A DNA stretch of 40,590 nt. Origin: Streptomyces murinus (GTDB taxonomy: Bacteria > Actinomycetota > Actinomycetes > Streptomycetales > Streptomycetaceae). The first letter of the stretch is position 1, and each line of letters opens with the position of its first letter. A model generated the notes under the pieces. It was not told the origin of the DNA. It searched no databases and worked only from the letters and a program-made list of their open reading frames with translations. Both the position numbers and the translations under genes were made by a program. Shown here piece by piece: positions 17,024 to 27,771 of this stretch. The stretch covers positions 1 through 40,590 of the forward strand of contig NZ_MUNF01000296.1 in the NCBI RefSeq assembly GCF_002154555.1, written 5' to 3'.

Positions 17024-17913
17024 GCGGCCACGGCCGGGTCGGCCATGTGGGAGGGGACGGGCTCCCTGCGCGGTGTGCCCCGCAGCCCGAAGACCCGCGG
17101 CCCCCACAGCTCCCCTCCCGCCACCTCCGGGTCGAGGACGGCGCGGACGACGGGCCACGCTCCGGCCTCCTTGCCCTGCACCAGCAGCGCGCAGGGCAGC
17201 GCGCGCAGCCGCGCGCCGGGGGTCGTCCGGTGGACCGGCGGCCGGGACGGGGTGAGGGAGTCCAGCGCGCCGCCGGGGTGGGCCACCACACTGAGCACCG
17301 TGCTGCCGGCGGCACGCAGCCGGCGGTCGAGTTCGAAGCCGAAAGACATCTGCGCCAGCTTCGACCGGCCGTACGCGCGCTTGGGCCGGTAGTCCCGGGC
17401 CGACTGGAGATCGCCGAGGTCCAGCCGCTCGGACCGCGCCGCGAAGCTGCCCACCGTCACCACGCGGGCCGCCCGCGCCGCGGACAGCAGCGGAGCCAGC
17501 CACCGGGTCAGCGCGAAGTGGCCGAGATGGTTGGTGCCGAACATCAGCTCATGGCCGTCCGCGGTCTCCCGGCGCGGCGGATCGTCGAGCGCGACTCCCG
17601 CGTTGTGGACCACCGCGTCGAGCCGATCGAGGTCCAGCCCGTCCACGGCGCTCTTCAGGGACGACAGGTCGGCGAGGTCAAGGCGCAGATGCCGCACCCG
17701 CGCGCCGGGAACGCGTGAACGGATCGACGCCATGGCGGCCTCGGCCTTCGCGCGGTCCCGGCAGCCCAGTACGACGACGGCGCCGGTGGCCGCGAGCTGC
17801 TCCGCGGTGAAGTAGCCGATCCCGGCGTTGCCCCCGGTGACCAGGAAGTTCCTGCCCTCGGCGGACGGCAGCCGATGAACGTCCCACGACCGGCTCTGCG
17901 TTGCGGAAGACAC
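16963..17913 (-). CDS. Short-chain dehydrogenase/reductase, retinol-dehydrogenase-like
   Basis: 316 aa from a GTG with AAGGAG 9 nt upstream. NAD(P)-binding NFLVTGGNAGIGYFTAEQL (about 22-40), CRDRAKAEAA, NAG (VVHNAGVA), and the catalytic YGRSKLAQ (Tyr-x3-Lys) with the preceding Ser in VTVGSFAARS. The long form with a C-terminal substrate region (about 230-316) resembles actinobacterial SDRs of unknown substrate. It stands alone: prpC converges on it with a 61-base tail overlap, and thiI ends about 120 bp upstream. No functional link to neighbours is visible. Confidence 0.88.
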   Translation of the reverse strand: MSSATQSRSWDVHRLPSAEGRNFLVTGGNAGIGYFTAEQLAATGAVVVLGCRDRAKAEAAMASIRSRVPGARVRHLRLDLADLSSLKSAVDGLDLDRLDAVVHNAGVALDDPPRRETADGHELMFGTNHLGHFALTRWLAPLLSAARAARVVTVGSFAARSERLDLGDLQSARDYRPKRAYGRSKLAQMSFGFELDRRLRAAGSTVLSVVAHPGGALDSLTPSRPPVHRTTPGARLRALPCALLVQGKEAGAWPVVRAVLDPEVAGGELWGPRVFGLRGTPRREPVPSHMADPAVAAQLWTAGEELTGTARWPGPA

Positions 17914-18031
17914 GATGACAGGCTCCTTGCGCTCGGGGCGGCCCGCTCATGGGGAGCGGCGCCGACCGGCCCAAGGTCGCAACCCGCACCGACACACCGC
18001 CGACAGATCTCGCCCGCCGCCCACAGAACGC

Positions 18032-19306
18032 CTACGCAGGCGCAGACGCGCGTGCAGACGCGGGCGCCGACTCCGACTTCGGTGCCGGGCAGCCGGTGGA
18101 CTGCGCGGGCACCTCAGCAGTGTCCTCACCGGGCAGCAGCACCTGGGCGCCCTCCAGGAGGGCCGCCGTCACCTCGTCGAGGTCGAGCCGTCTCTCCACG
18201 GCGTGCAGCTGCGGCAGCCCGGCCCGGGTACTGGCGCGGGGCGGGGCGAGCAGGGAGCAGCAGTCCTCGTCCGGCAGCATGGAGATGTCCGCGGTGCCGA
18301 TGGCCCTGGCCTCGTCGATGATCTCCTGCTTCTCCCGGCCGATCAGCGGCCGCAGCACCGGCAGTTCGGCCACCTCGTCCACCGCGACCAGATTGGCCAG
18401 CGTCTGGCTGGCCACCTGCCCGAGGCTGTCGCCGGTGACCAGCGCCTGCGCCCCGGTCCTGGCGGCCAGCGCACCGGCCGTGCGCACCATCAGCCGCCGC
18501 TGCGCGACCACCTGGAGCCGGCCCGCACCGGCCACCGCCAGCTGCTTCTGGGCCTTGCCCAGCGCGATGACGTGCAGTTTGCCGGGCGGTTGGTACCGGT
18601 TCAGCTCCCGGGCCAGCGCGTACGCCTTGTACACGGAGGCGGCGTTCGTGTAGGGCGCCCCGCTGAAGTGCACGAAGTCGCAGGCCAGGCCCCGGCGCAT
18701 GATCCGGTGGGCGGCCACGGGGGAGTCGTAGCCGCCCGAGAGCAGCACCAGCGCCCGGCCGCTGGAACCGACGGGCAGACCGGTCAGCCCGGGGTGGCGG
18801 GCCCAGGACAGATAGGTCTCCTTGCGGTCGATCTCCACGGTCAGCACGACGTCGGGGCGGGTCAGATCGACACGCGGCCCCTCGACCTCCGCGAGGATCC
18901 GCGCCCCGAGGTGCCCGGCCAGCTGGGACGAGGTCAGCGGGAACTGCTTGTCCCGCCGCTTGGCCCGTACGGCGAAACCGAGCCCCGGCCGTTCGGTGTT
19001 CAGGGCGCGCAGCGAGGCCACAGCCGTCGCGGTGATGTCCGCCATCGTGCTGGGGACCCGTACGGCCGGCTCCACCGAGGCGAAGCCGATCACCCGGCGG
19101 GCCCGCTCCACCAGTGCCTCCTGCGGGACCTGACCACCCAGCACGGTGACGTTCTGGGCGACCTTGATCCAGGTCGAGCCCCCGATGCCGCGCAGGGCGA
19201 GCCGCAGATTGTCGTGCAGCCGCTCGACGAAGCGGTGCCGGTTGTGCCCCTTGAGAAACACCTCGCCGTGCTTGAGCAGCACACAGGTGTCGCCGAAGTC
19301 GTCCAT
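18032..19306 (-). CDS. thiI: tRNA 4-thiouridine synthetase ThiI (rhodanese-less form)
   Basis: 424 aa from the ATG at 19306, preferred over the ATG at 19312 because GAGAG is then 6 nt upstream. The N-terminal ferredoxin-like/THUMP region (about 10-170, with VLLKHGEVFLKGHNRHRF) is followed by the PP-loop LLSGGYDSPVAAHRIMRRG (about 182-200). The CCSLL motif (DEDCCSLLAP) carries the sulfur-handling Cys. There is no C-terminal rhodanese domain; the last 30 residues are Ala/Ser/Pro rich. ThiI adenylates U8 of tRNA for sulfur transfer and can serve thiazole synthesis. It starts right after the nrdF stop, so it is in the nrd operon. Confidence 0.93.
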   Translation of the reverse strand: MDDFGDTCVLLKHGEVFLKGHNRHRFVERLHDNLRLALRGIGGSTWIKVAQNVTVLGGQVPQEALVERARRVIGFASVEPAVRVPSTMADITATAVASLRALNTERPGLGFAVRAKRRDKQFPLTSSQLAGHLGARILAEVEGPRVDLTRPDVVLTVEIDRKETYLSWARHPGLTGLPVGSSGRALVLLSGGYDSPVAAHRIMRRGLACDFVHFSGAPYTNAASVYKAYALARELNRYQPPGKLHVIALGKAQKQLAVAGAGRLQVVAQRRLMVRTAGALAARTGAQALVTGDSLGQVASQTLANLVAVDEVAELPVLRPLIGREKQEIIDEARAIGTADISMLPDEDCCSLLAPPRASTRAGLPQLHAVERRLDLDEVTAALLEGAQVLLPGEDTAEVPAQSTGCPAPKSESAPASARASAPA

Positions 19307-19315
19307 GCGCATCTC

Positions 19316-22526
<3,211 letters not shown>

Positions 22527-22530
<4 letters not shown>

Positions 22531-22958
22531 GCCGCCGGCCGCCCCGCCACCGATGCCTGTCGTGTCCAAAATATCCGCAGTCCTTCCCGCACGGCACGGA
22601 CATCGCGGTCCGTACCCAGCAATTCGAATCGGTACAGCTCCGGGACCCGGCACTTCGCCGCGATCACCCGGCCGGCCAGGCAGTAGTCGGCGCCGAAGTT
22701 GGTGTTGCCCGAGGAGATCACCCCGCGCAGCAGCGCCCGGTTGGCCTCGATGTTCAGGAAGCCGATCACCTGCCTGGGCACCGCGCCGGCCCGCTCGCCG
22801 CCGCCGTACGTCGGTGTGATCAGCACGTACGGCTCGGTGACCAGCGGCATGCCGGTGCGGCGCGGGTGCAGGGGGATGCGCGTCGCGGGCAGACCCAGCT
22901 TCGCCACGAAGCGCCGGGTGTTCTCCGAGACGCTGGAGAAATACACGAGACCGCTCAT
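22527..22958 (-). CDS. nrdI: NrdI flavodoxin-like activator
   Basis: 143 aa from the ATG at 22958 with AGAGGAGG upstream. FMN-binding loop [13 protein letters not shown] (5-17), TPTYGGG (about 51-57) and the NTNFGADYC segment (about 88-96) are typical of NrdI. In class Ib it supplies oxidant for the Mn cofactor; in class Ie it is needed to oxidise the radical tyrosine to DOPA. First gene of nrdIEF-thiI behind riboswitch 3. Confidence 0.93.
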
Positions 22959-23114
22959 CGGTCCGCCGCCTCCTCTCGCTCGTTCCCGTCCGGCTCCGAG
23001 AACCGGGAGGAGGGCACGGCGGCACGCGAGGCGGGCATCGGGGCGGGCGGAGAAACACACGCCCGAACCCGGGGTCCGTACGACGGCCACGCGGCCCTCC
23101 CTCGGGGCCTCGAA

Positions 23115-23143
23115 GCGCGTACGCCGTTTGTCGGCGTACGCGC
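23115..23143 (-). terminator. Perfect 12-bp hairpin after the nrd riboswitch (expression platform)
   Basis: GCGCGTACGCCG (23115-23126) and CGGCGTACGCGC (23132-23143) are perfectly complementary around TTTGT. On the transcribed strand it begins just after the aptamer, and its upstream arm abuts the P1 region. It is a good candidate for the conditional terminator or anti-sequester switch. No U-run follows. Confidence 0.65.
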
Positions 23144-23145
23144 CG

Positions 23146-23315
23146 GTGGCAGGTCTTCGGACTTGCGGGCCCGTCCTCATCGCCTGAGGACTCCTACTGG
23201 CCGTCGCTTCCCAGGCCCGTTTCACCGGGTCCAGTGCGTATGACGGCGGTCGTTCCCGCTCACCGCTGCGGGGCAGTCCCGGATTCCCACCGGGTTCCCT
23301 CTTGCCTCACCGGAC
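23146..23315 (-). ncRNA. Cobalamin riboswitch, leader of nrdIEF-thiI
   Basis: Read on the minus strand: AGAGGGAACCCGGTGGG, AATCCGGGACTGCCCCGCAG, a CGGTGAGCGGGAACGACCG arm, CACTGGACCCGGTGAAACGGG, then CTGGGAAGCGACGGCCAGTAG and the 3' GTCCGAAGACCTGCC. This is the standard actinobacterial cobalamin element. Its 156-nt core (23148-23303) differs from the metE aptamer (25968-26123) at only four positions. It lies about 190 nt upstream of nrdI. Control of class I RNR by a B12 switch is known in Streptomyces for class Ia operons. Confidence 0.95.
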
Positions 23316-23348
23316 ACCACAGTGCCCGGCGAACCACCAGCGCGTTCA

Positions 23349-23364
23349 ACACTACATCTAGAAC
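23349..23364 (-). promoter_or_regulatory. NrdR box 1 (candidate)
   Basis: ACACTACATCTAGAAC matches the NrdR consensus ACACWAYATMTWGTGT well in the left half and core. It pairs with a second box whose centre is 32 bp away, about three helical turns, the usual layout for NrdR. It lies just upstream of the nrd aptamer, in the promoter region. Confidence 0.65.
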
Positions 23365-23380
23365 TCGCCTGGGGTGCACA

Positions 23381-23396
23381 GCCCCAGATGTTGTGT
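23381..23396 (-). promoter_or_regulatory. NrdR box 2 (candidate)
   Basis: On the minus strand it reads ACACAACATCTGGGGC, sharing ACACWACATCT with box 1. Between the boxes is a small CTGGGG/CCCCAG inverted repeat. NrdR represses ribonucleotide reductase genes when dATP is high, and normally binds two such boxes in phase. Confidence 0.6.
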
Positions 23397-23406
23397 CGCG
23401 AGTGAA

Positions 23407-23424
23407 ACTTAGGTATACCTAAGT
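23407..23424. promoter_or_regulatory. 18-bp perfect palindrome upstream of nrdI
   Basis: ACTTAGGTATACCTAAGT is its own reverse complement and stands out in the GC-rich background. The TTAGGT/ACCTAA half-sites are those of DtxR-superfamily metal repressors (iron boxes). However, the usual 7-bp spacer is only 2 bp here, so the factor is uncertain: an IdeR/DmdR or MntR relative are options. It is 11 bp upstream of NrdR box 2. Confidence 0.6.
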
Positions 23425-23429
23425 GCACC

Positions 23430-23465
23430 GGGCGGGGTCAGGACGCGTGCGCCCCGGCCCCGCCC
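23430..23465 (-). terminator. Weak terminator candidate after metE
   Basis: GGGCGGGG (23430-23437) pairs with CCCCGCCC (23458-23465) across a 20-nt loop, directly downstream of the metE stop. The long loop makes it only a moderate candidate. Confidence 0.4.
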
Positions 23466-23476
23466 CCGTGTCCGGA

Positions 23477-25795
23477 TCAGGCCCCGGCCAGCTCCTCGCG
23501 GACCGTGCGGGCGGCCGTGACCAGGTTCTCCAGGGACGCGCGGGTCTCCGGCCAGCCGCGGGTCTTCAGCCCGCAGTCGGGGTTGACCCACAGCCGCTCC
23601 ACCGGGATCGCCCCGAGCCCGGTGCGCAGCAGCCCGGCCGCCTCCTCGGCGCTCGGCACGCGCGGGGAGTGGATGTCGTAGACACCGGGACCGGCCTCGC
23701 GTGGATATCCGTGGTCGGCCAGTTCACGGGCGACCTGCATATGGGAGCGGGCCGCCTCCAGGCTGATCACATCGGCGTCGAGATCGTCGATGGCCCGCAC
23801 GATGTCACCGAACTCGGCGTAGCACATGTGCGTGTGGATCTGGGTGTCCGGGCGCACCCCGCAGGTGCTCAGCCGGAACGCCTCGGTCGCCCAGTCCAGA
23901 TACCCGGGCCGGTCGGCGGCGCGTAGCGGCAGCGTCTCGCGCAGCGCGGGCTCGTCCACCTGGATCACCGAAGTCCCCGCCAGCTCAAGGTCGTTGACCT
24001 CGTCCCGCAGGGCGAGGGCCACCTGCCGCGCGGTGTCCCTGAGCGGCTGGTCGTCGCGGACGAAGGACCAGGCGAGCATGGTGACCGGACCGGTGAGCAT
24101 GCCCTTGACCGGTCGGTCCGTGAGCGACTGGGCGTACGACGTCCAGCGCACCGTCATCGGCCCGGGGCGGGAGATGTCACCGGCCAGGATCGGCGGCCGC
24201 ACGTACCGGGTGCCGTACGACTGGACCCAGCCGTGCTGGGTGGCGAGGTAGCCGGTGAGCTGCTCGGCGAAGTACTGCACCATGTCGTTGCGCTCGGCCT
24301 CGCCGTGCACCAGGACATCGAGACCGGCCTTCTCCTGGAAGCCGATCACCTCCCGGATCTCGGCCTTGATGCGCTCCTCGTACCCGGCGGTGTCGATCTG
24401 TCCCGCCCGCAAGTCGGCGCGCGCGGTGCGCAGTTCACCGGTCTGCGGGAACGATCCGATCGTCGTCGTGGGCAGCAGGGGCAGCCCGAGCCGGGCGCGC
24501 TGCGCCGCGGTGCGCTCGGCGTACGGCTGGGAGCGGCGGGCGTCGGCCTCGGTGACGGCGGCGGCGCGGGCGCGCACGGCCGGGTCGTGGGTGAGGGGGG
24601 AGCCGGCCCGGGAGGCGAGGTCGGCCCGGTTCGCGGACAGCTCCGCGGCGATGGCGTCCGTGCCGAGGGTGAGGCCCTTGGCGAGCGTGGAGATCTCCGC
24701 CGTCTTCTGCTCGGCGAAGGCGAGCCAGCGCAGGATCCCCGGGTCGATGTCGCGCTCGGCGGACGCGTCGAGGGGCACGTGCAGCAGGGAGCAGGAGGCC
24801 GCGACGTCCACCCGGTCGGCCAGGCCCAGCAGGGTGCCGAGGGTGGCCAGGGACTTCTCCAGGTCGTTGACCCAGATGTTGCGGCCGTTGACGACGCCCG
24901 CGACCAGCCGCTTGCCGGGCAGCCCGCCGACGGCGGCCAGCGCGTCCAGGTTCTGGGCGGCGGCCTCGGTGAAGTCCAGGGCCAGGCCCTCCACCGGCGC
25001 CTTCGCGAGCACCGGCAGGGCCTCGCCGAGCCGGTCGAAGTAGGACGCGACCAGCAGCTTCGGGCGGTCGGTGAGGGCGCCGAGGTCCCGGTAGGCGCGC
25101 TCGGCGGCGTTCAGCTCGGCCGGGGTGCGGTCCTGGACGAGGGCGGGCTCGTCGAGCTGCACCCAGTCGGCGCCGGCCGCCCGCAGATCGGCGAGGATCT
25201 CGGCGTACACCGGCAGCAGCCGGTCCAGCAGGGTCAGCGGCTCGAAGTCCGCGGGCACGCCGGGCGCGGGCTTGGCCAGCAGCAGATACGTCACCGGGCC
25301 CACCAGCACCGGGCGGGCGCTCAGCCCGAGGGCGAGGGCTTCGGTCAGCTCCGCGACCTGCTTGGCCGAGTCGGCCGCGAACACCGTGTCCGGGCCCAGC
25401 TCGGGCACCAGGTAGTGGTAGTTGGTGTCGAACCACTTGGTCATCTCCAGCGGCGCCACCTCCTGGGTGCCGCGGGCCATCGCGAAGTAGCCGTCCAGCT
25501 GATCGGCGGCGACGGCCGCCCGGTGCCGGTCGGGGATCGCGCCGACCATGACGGTGGTGTCCAGGACATGGTCGTAGTACGAGAAGTCGCCGGTCGGCAC
25601 CTCGTGCAGGCCGGCCGCGGCGAGCCGGCGCCAGGTGGTGCTTCGCAACTCGGCTGCGGTGGCGCGCAGTTCGGTGGCGGTGACGCGGCCCTTCCAGTAG
25701 CCCTCGATGGCCTTCTTCAGTTCCCGGTTCGCCCCCTGGCGGGGGTAGCCGTACACGGTGGCCCGTGCCGCCGCGGCTGCGGACTTCGTGGTCAC
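23477..25795 (-). CDS. metE: Cobalamin-independent methionine synthase
   Basis: 772 aa from the GTG at 25795 with AAGGAG 5-6 nt upstream. It transfers methyl from 5-methyltetrahydropteroyl-triglutamate to homocysteine without B12. The N-terminal half (GYPRQGANRELKKAIEGYW) and C-terminal catalytic barrel (LLPTTTIGSFPQT at about 492-504) are both present. The zinc ligands of E. coli MetE (H641, C643, E665, C726) fall at H656, C658, E680 and C741 with identical spacing (THMCY, SLEAARS, NPDCGLKTRGW). It is expressed from the leader with riboswitch 4, so it should be repressed when B12 allows MetH to work. Confidence 0.97.
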   Translation of the reverse strand: MTTKSAAAAARATVYGYPRQGANRELKKAIEGYWKGRVTATELRATAAELRSTTWRRLAAAGLHEVPTGDFSYYDHVLDTTVMVGAIPDRHRAAVAADQLDGYFAMARGTQEVAPLEMTKWFDTNYHYLVPELGPDTVFAADSAKQVAELTEALALGLSARPVLVGPVTYLLLAKPAPGVPADFEPLTLLDRLLPVYAEILADLRAAGADWVQLDEPALVQDRTPAELNAAERAYRDLGALTDRPKLLVASYFDRLGEALPVLAKAPVEGLALDFTEAAAQNLDALAAVGGLPGKRLVAGVVNGRNIWVNDLEKSLATLGTLLGLADRVDVAASCSLLHVPLDASAERDIDPGILRWLAFAEQKTAEISTLAKGLTLGTDAIAAELSANRADLASRAGSPLTHDPAVRARAAAVTEADARRSQPYAERTAAQRARLGLPLLPTTTIGSFPQTGELRTARADLRAGQIDTAGYEERIKAEIREVIGFQEKAGLDVLVHGEAERNDMVQYFAEQLTGYLATQHGWVQSYGTRYVRPPILAGDISRPGPMTVRWTSYAQSLTDRPVKGMLTGPVTMLAWSFVRDDQPLRDTARQVALALRDEVNDLELAGTSVIQVDEPALRETLPLRAADRPGYLDWATEAFRLSTCGVRPDTQIHTHMCYAEFGDIVRAIDDLDADVISLEAARSHMQVARELADHGYPREAGPGVYDIHSPRVPSAEEAAGLLRTGLGAIPVERLWVNPDCGLKTRGWPETRASLENLVTAARTVREELAGA

Positions 25796-25937
25796 GGAGA
25801 TCTCCTTCGCGAGATGAATCCCTGAGATCCCGGGGACGGGACGAGAGCGCGAAGGGTGACGGACCGTACGGCAGCGGCCCACGGCCGTCCGTTCGGTTCT
25901 GTGTCGCCGACCCGCCCTCGAGGTCACCGGGATGTCC

Positions 25938-25957
25938 GCGCACGGGACGTCCCGCGC
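25938..25957 (-). terminator. Hairpin between the metE riboswitch and metE
   Basis: GCGC..GGG ACGT CCC GCGC folds as a hairpin with a 2-nt bulge. It is embedded in two direct copies of CCGCGCACGGG (25936-25946 and 25952-25962). It follows the aptamer by about 10 nt on the transcribed strand, so it is a candidate expression platform, different in sequence from that of the nrd switch. Confidence 0.4.
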
Positions 25958-25965
25958 ACGGGCAG

Positions 25966-26128
25966 TTGGCAGGTCTTCGGACTCGCGGGCCCGTCCTCAT
26001 CGCCTGAGGACACCTACTGGCCGTCGCTTCCCAGACCCGTTTCACCGGGTCCAGTGCGTATGACGGCGGTCGTTCCCACTCACCGCTGCGGGGCAGTCCC
26101 GGATTCCCACCGGGTTCCCTCTTACGAC
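25966..26128 (-). ncRNA. Cobalamin riboswitch, leader of metE
   Basis: Same order of elements as the nrd riboswitch and 152 of 156 core positions identical (25968-26123), without gaps. The four changes are single substitutions spread along the element. The 5' half of the aptamer (26042-26128) is also the 3' end of the GNAT reading frame. About 170 nt separate the aptamer from the metE start. B12 control of metE by this element is well established in actinobacteria. Confidence 0.96.
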
Positions 26129-26749
26129 GCTCCCGCCTGGCGGACGGGGCGAACCAGCTGCACGGGTCAGCCTACGGGCCGAAGGGTTCGCATGGTGGAT
26201 CAAGTCCAGCATTCGGATGGCGCGCCGAGACGGACGGCCTCGGACCAGATCGCGCCCCGGCTCGATGACCCAGTGATTGCTGCGCAGCGCCCGCCCGGCG
26301 AAGTCCATGTCGATCTCCGCGAGCAACCGGAAGCCGAGGGTGCGGCAGATCCCGTTCGACGCCGCGTTCCCGGTCGCCGGGAAGGCATGCACCGGGCCCC
26401 AGCGGTCCTGGTCGCGGGCCTGTTCCAGGAGGGCCCGGACGGCCCGCTTGCCGAGTCCGCGACCCTGGAACCCGGGCAGCACCATCCAGCCGATCTCGGA
26501 GACCGGGCCATCGGCGCTCTCATGGCTCCACAGGGTCACCGTGCCGGCCACCACGTCGGGCAGCGCCGGATCGGGCACGATCATCTTCAGCCAGGCGCGG
26601 TCCGCCGCGGCCTCCTCGGCGTCCCGGCGCACCTTGTCCGCCATCCCCTCCCGGGGCAGCGGCCCACCCAGGTCCGCCATCATGCGGGGATCGCACCGCA
26701 TCCGTACATAGGCGTCCACGTCGTCCGGTGTGACATCGCGCAACTGCAC
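26042..26749 (-). CDS. GNAT N-acetyltransferase whose frame runs into the metE riboswitch
   Basis: 235 aa from a GTG at 26749 (weak ribosome-binding site). The acetyl-CoA domain covers about residues 1-165: LRDVTPDDVDAYVRMRCDP at the start, VAGTVTLWS, then EIGWMVLPGFQGRGLGKRAVRALLEQA (acetyl-CoA loop) and HAFPATGNAASNGICRTLGF. Family members of this type end near residue 175. Here the frame stays open through the aptamer 5' half, adding about 60 residues that are simply translated riboswitch sequence. A +1 shift near 26180 would meet a stop at once. Either the stop was lost or the tail is real. Substrate unknown. Confidence 0.8.
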   Translation of the reverse strand: MQLRDVTPDDVDAYVRMRCDPRMMADLGGPLPREGMADKVRRDAEEAAADRAWLKMIVPDPALPDVVAGTVTLWSHESADGPVSEIGWMVLPGFQGRGLGKRAVRALLEQARDQDRWGPVHAFPATGNAASNGICRTLGFRLLAEIDMDFAGRALRSNHWVIEPGRDLVRGRPSRRAIRMLDLIHHANPSARRLTRAAGSPRPPGGSVVRGNPVGIRDCPAAVSGNDRRHTHWTR

Positions 26750-26790
26750 CTATTCGTCCAGGGGTTCGCCCGCGATGCTGCCACACGCAG

Positions 26791-26825
26791 AGGGCGGGAA
26801 GCGCCGCACACGCGCTTCCCGCCCT
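26791..26825 (-). terminator. Strong terminator downstream of aceA-aceB-hbd
   Basis: AGGGCGGGAAGCGC (26791-26804) and GCGCTTCCCGCCCT (26812-26825) form a perfect 14-bp stem with a 7-nt loop, between the hbd stop and the GNAT start. It should end the glyoxylate-shunt transcript. Confidence 0.85.
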
Positions 26826-26901
26826 TCCCTCCGTGCGGTCGGTCCGGACCCTCGGCCGGGGACCGCGGGCCGGGCCCCTCAGCCCGGCCGGACCAGGTTC
26901 C

Positions 26902-27771
26902 TCAGCCCTGGCCGTACACGTGGAACCCCCGGCCGCTCTTGCGGCCCAGCAGCCCCGCCTCGACCATCCGCCTCAGCAGCGGGGGCGGGGCGTACAGGGG
27001 TTCACGGAACTCGTCGTGCAGCGACTCGGCGATCGCGGCGACCGTGTCGAGGCCGATCAGGTCCGCGAGCCGCAGCGGCCCCATCGGATGGGCGCAGCCC
27101 AGCTCCATGCCGTTGTCGATGTCCGCGGCCGAGGCGAAGCCGGACTCCGCCATCCGGATCGCGGCCAGCAGATACGGCACCAGCAGCGCGTTGACCACGA
27201 AACCGGCCCGGTCCTTCGCGTGCACGACCGTCTTGCCGAGCACCTCGGTGGCGAAGGTCTCCACCTCGGCCACGGTCCGGGCCGAGGTGTGCAGCGAGGC
27301 GACGACCTCCACCAGCGGCAGCACCGGTACCGGGTTGAAGAAGTGCAGTCCGACGACCCGGTCCGCCCGCGAGGTGGCCATGCCGAGCCGCATCACGGGC
27401 AGCGAGGAGGTGTTGGTGGCCAGCACCGCCGCCGGATCCGCCACGATCTTGTCGAGCGCGGCGAACACCTCGGTCTTGGCGTCCGCGTTCTCGGTCACGG
27501 CCTCGATCACGAGCTGCCGGTCGGCCAACGCGTCGAGATCGCCGGTGAAGACGAGGCACGCGAGGGCGTCCCGCGCCGCGGAATCGGCCAACTTGCCTCG
27601 CCTTACCGCCTGTTCGGGGGAGGCGGCCACCCGGTTCCGGGCCGCGCGGGCGGCCACCGCGTCCGCCTCGCAGACCACGGTGTCAAGGCCGGCCCGCGCG
27701 CACACCTCGGCGATGCCCGCGCCCATCCGGCCGCCGCCGACCACTCCGACACGTGCGAAGCGCCCGCTCAT
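26902..27771 (-). CDS. hbd: 3-hydroxybutyryl-CoA dehydrogenase
   Basis: 289 aa. ATG overlaps the aceB stop (ATGA). NAD-binding VGVVGGGRMGAGIAEVCARAG (8-28), then NTSSLPV and HFFNPVPVLPLVEVV (catalytic His region), and DRAGFVVNALLVPYLLAAIRM with the C-terminal HPMGPLRLADLIGLD. It interconverts acetoacetyl-CoA and 3-hydroxybutyryl-CoA. Coupling to isocitrate lyase and malate synthase is unusual. It could feed acetyl-CoA from C4 acids or storage polymer into the shunt, or supply the C4 branch of the ethylmalonyl-CoA route; this is inference. Confidence 0.92.
   Translation of the reverse strand: MSGRFARVGVVGGGRMGAGIAEVCARAGLDTVVCEADAVAARAARNRVAASPEQAVRRGKLADSAARDALACLVFTGDLDALADRQLVIEAVTENADAKTEVFAALDKIVADPAAVLATNTSSLPVMRLGMATSRADRVVGLHFFNPVPVLPLVEVVASLHTSARTVAEVETFATEVLGKTVVHAKDRAGFVVNALLVPYLLAAIRMAESGFASAADIDNGMELGCAHPMGPLRLADLIGLDTVAAIAESLHDEFREPLYAPPPLLRRMVEAGLLGRKSGRGFHVYGQG

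Noticed and set aside
17943-17959. Small CCGCTC/GAGCGG hairpin downstream of thiI
   Set aside because: Only six pairs and it overlaps the leader of the SDR gene; too weak to list as a terminator.
22531-23058. 176-residue N-terminal extension of NrdE
   Set aside because: The extension is nrdI read in another frame; the family N-terminus starts at 22530 with ATGA overlap.
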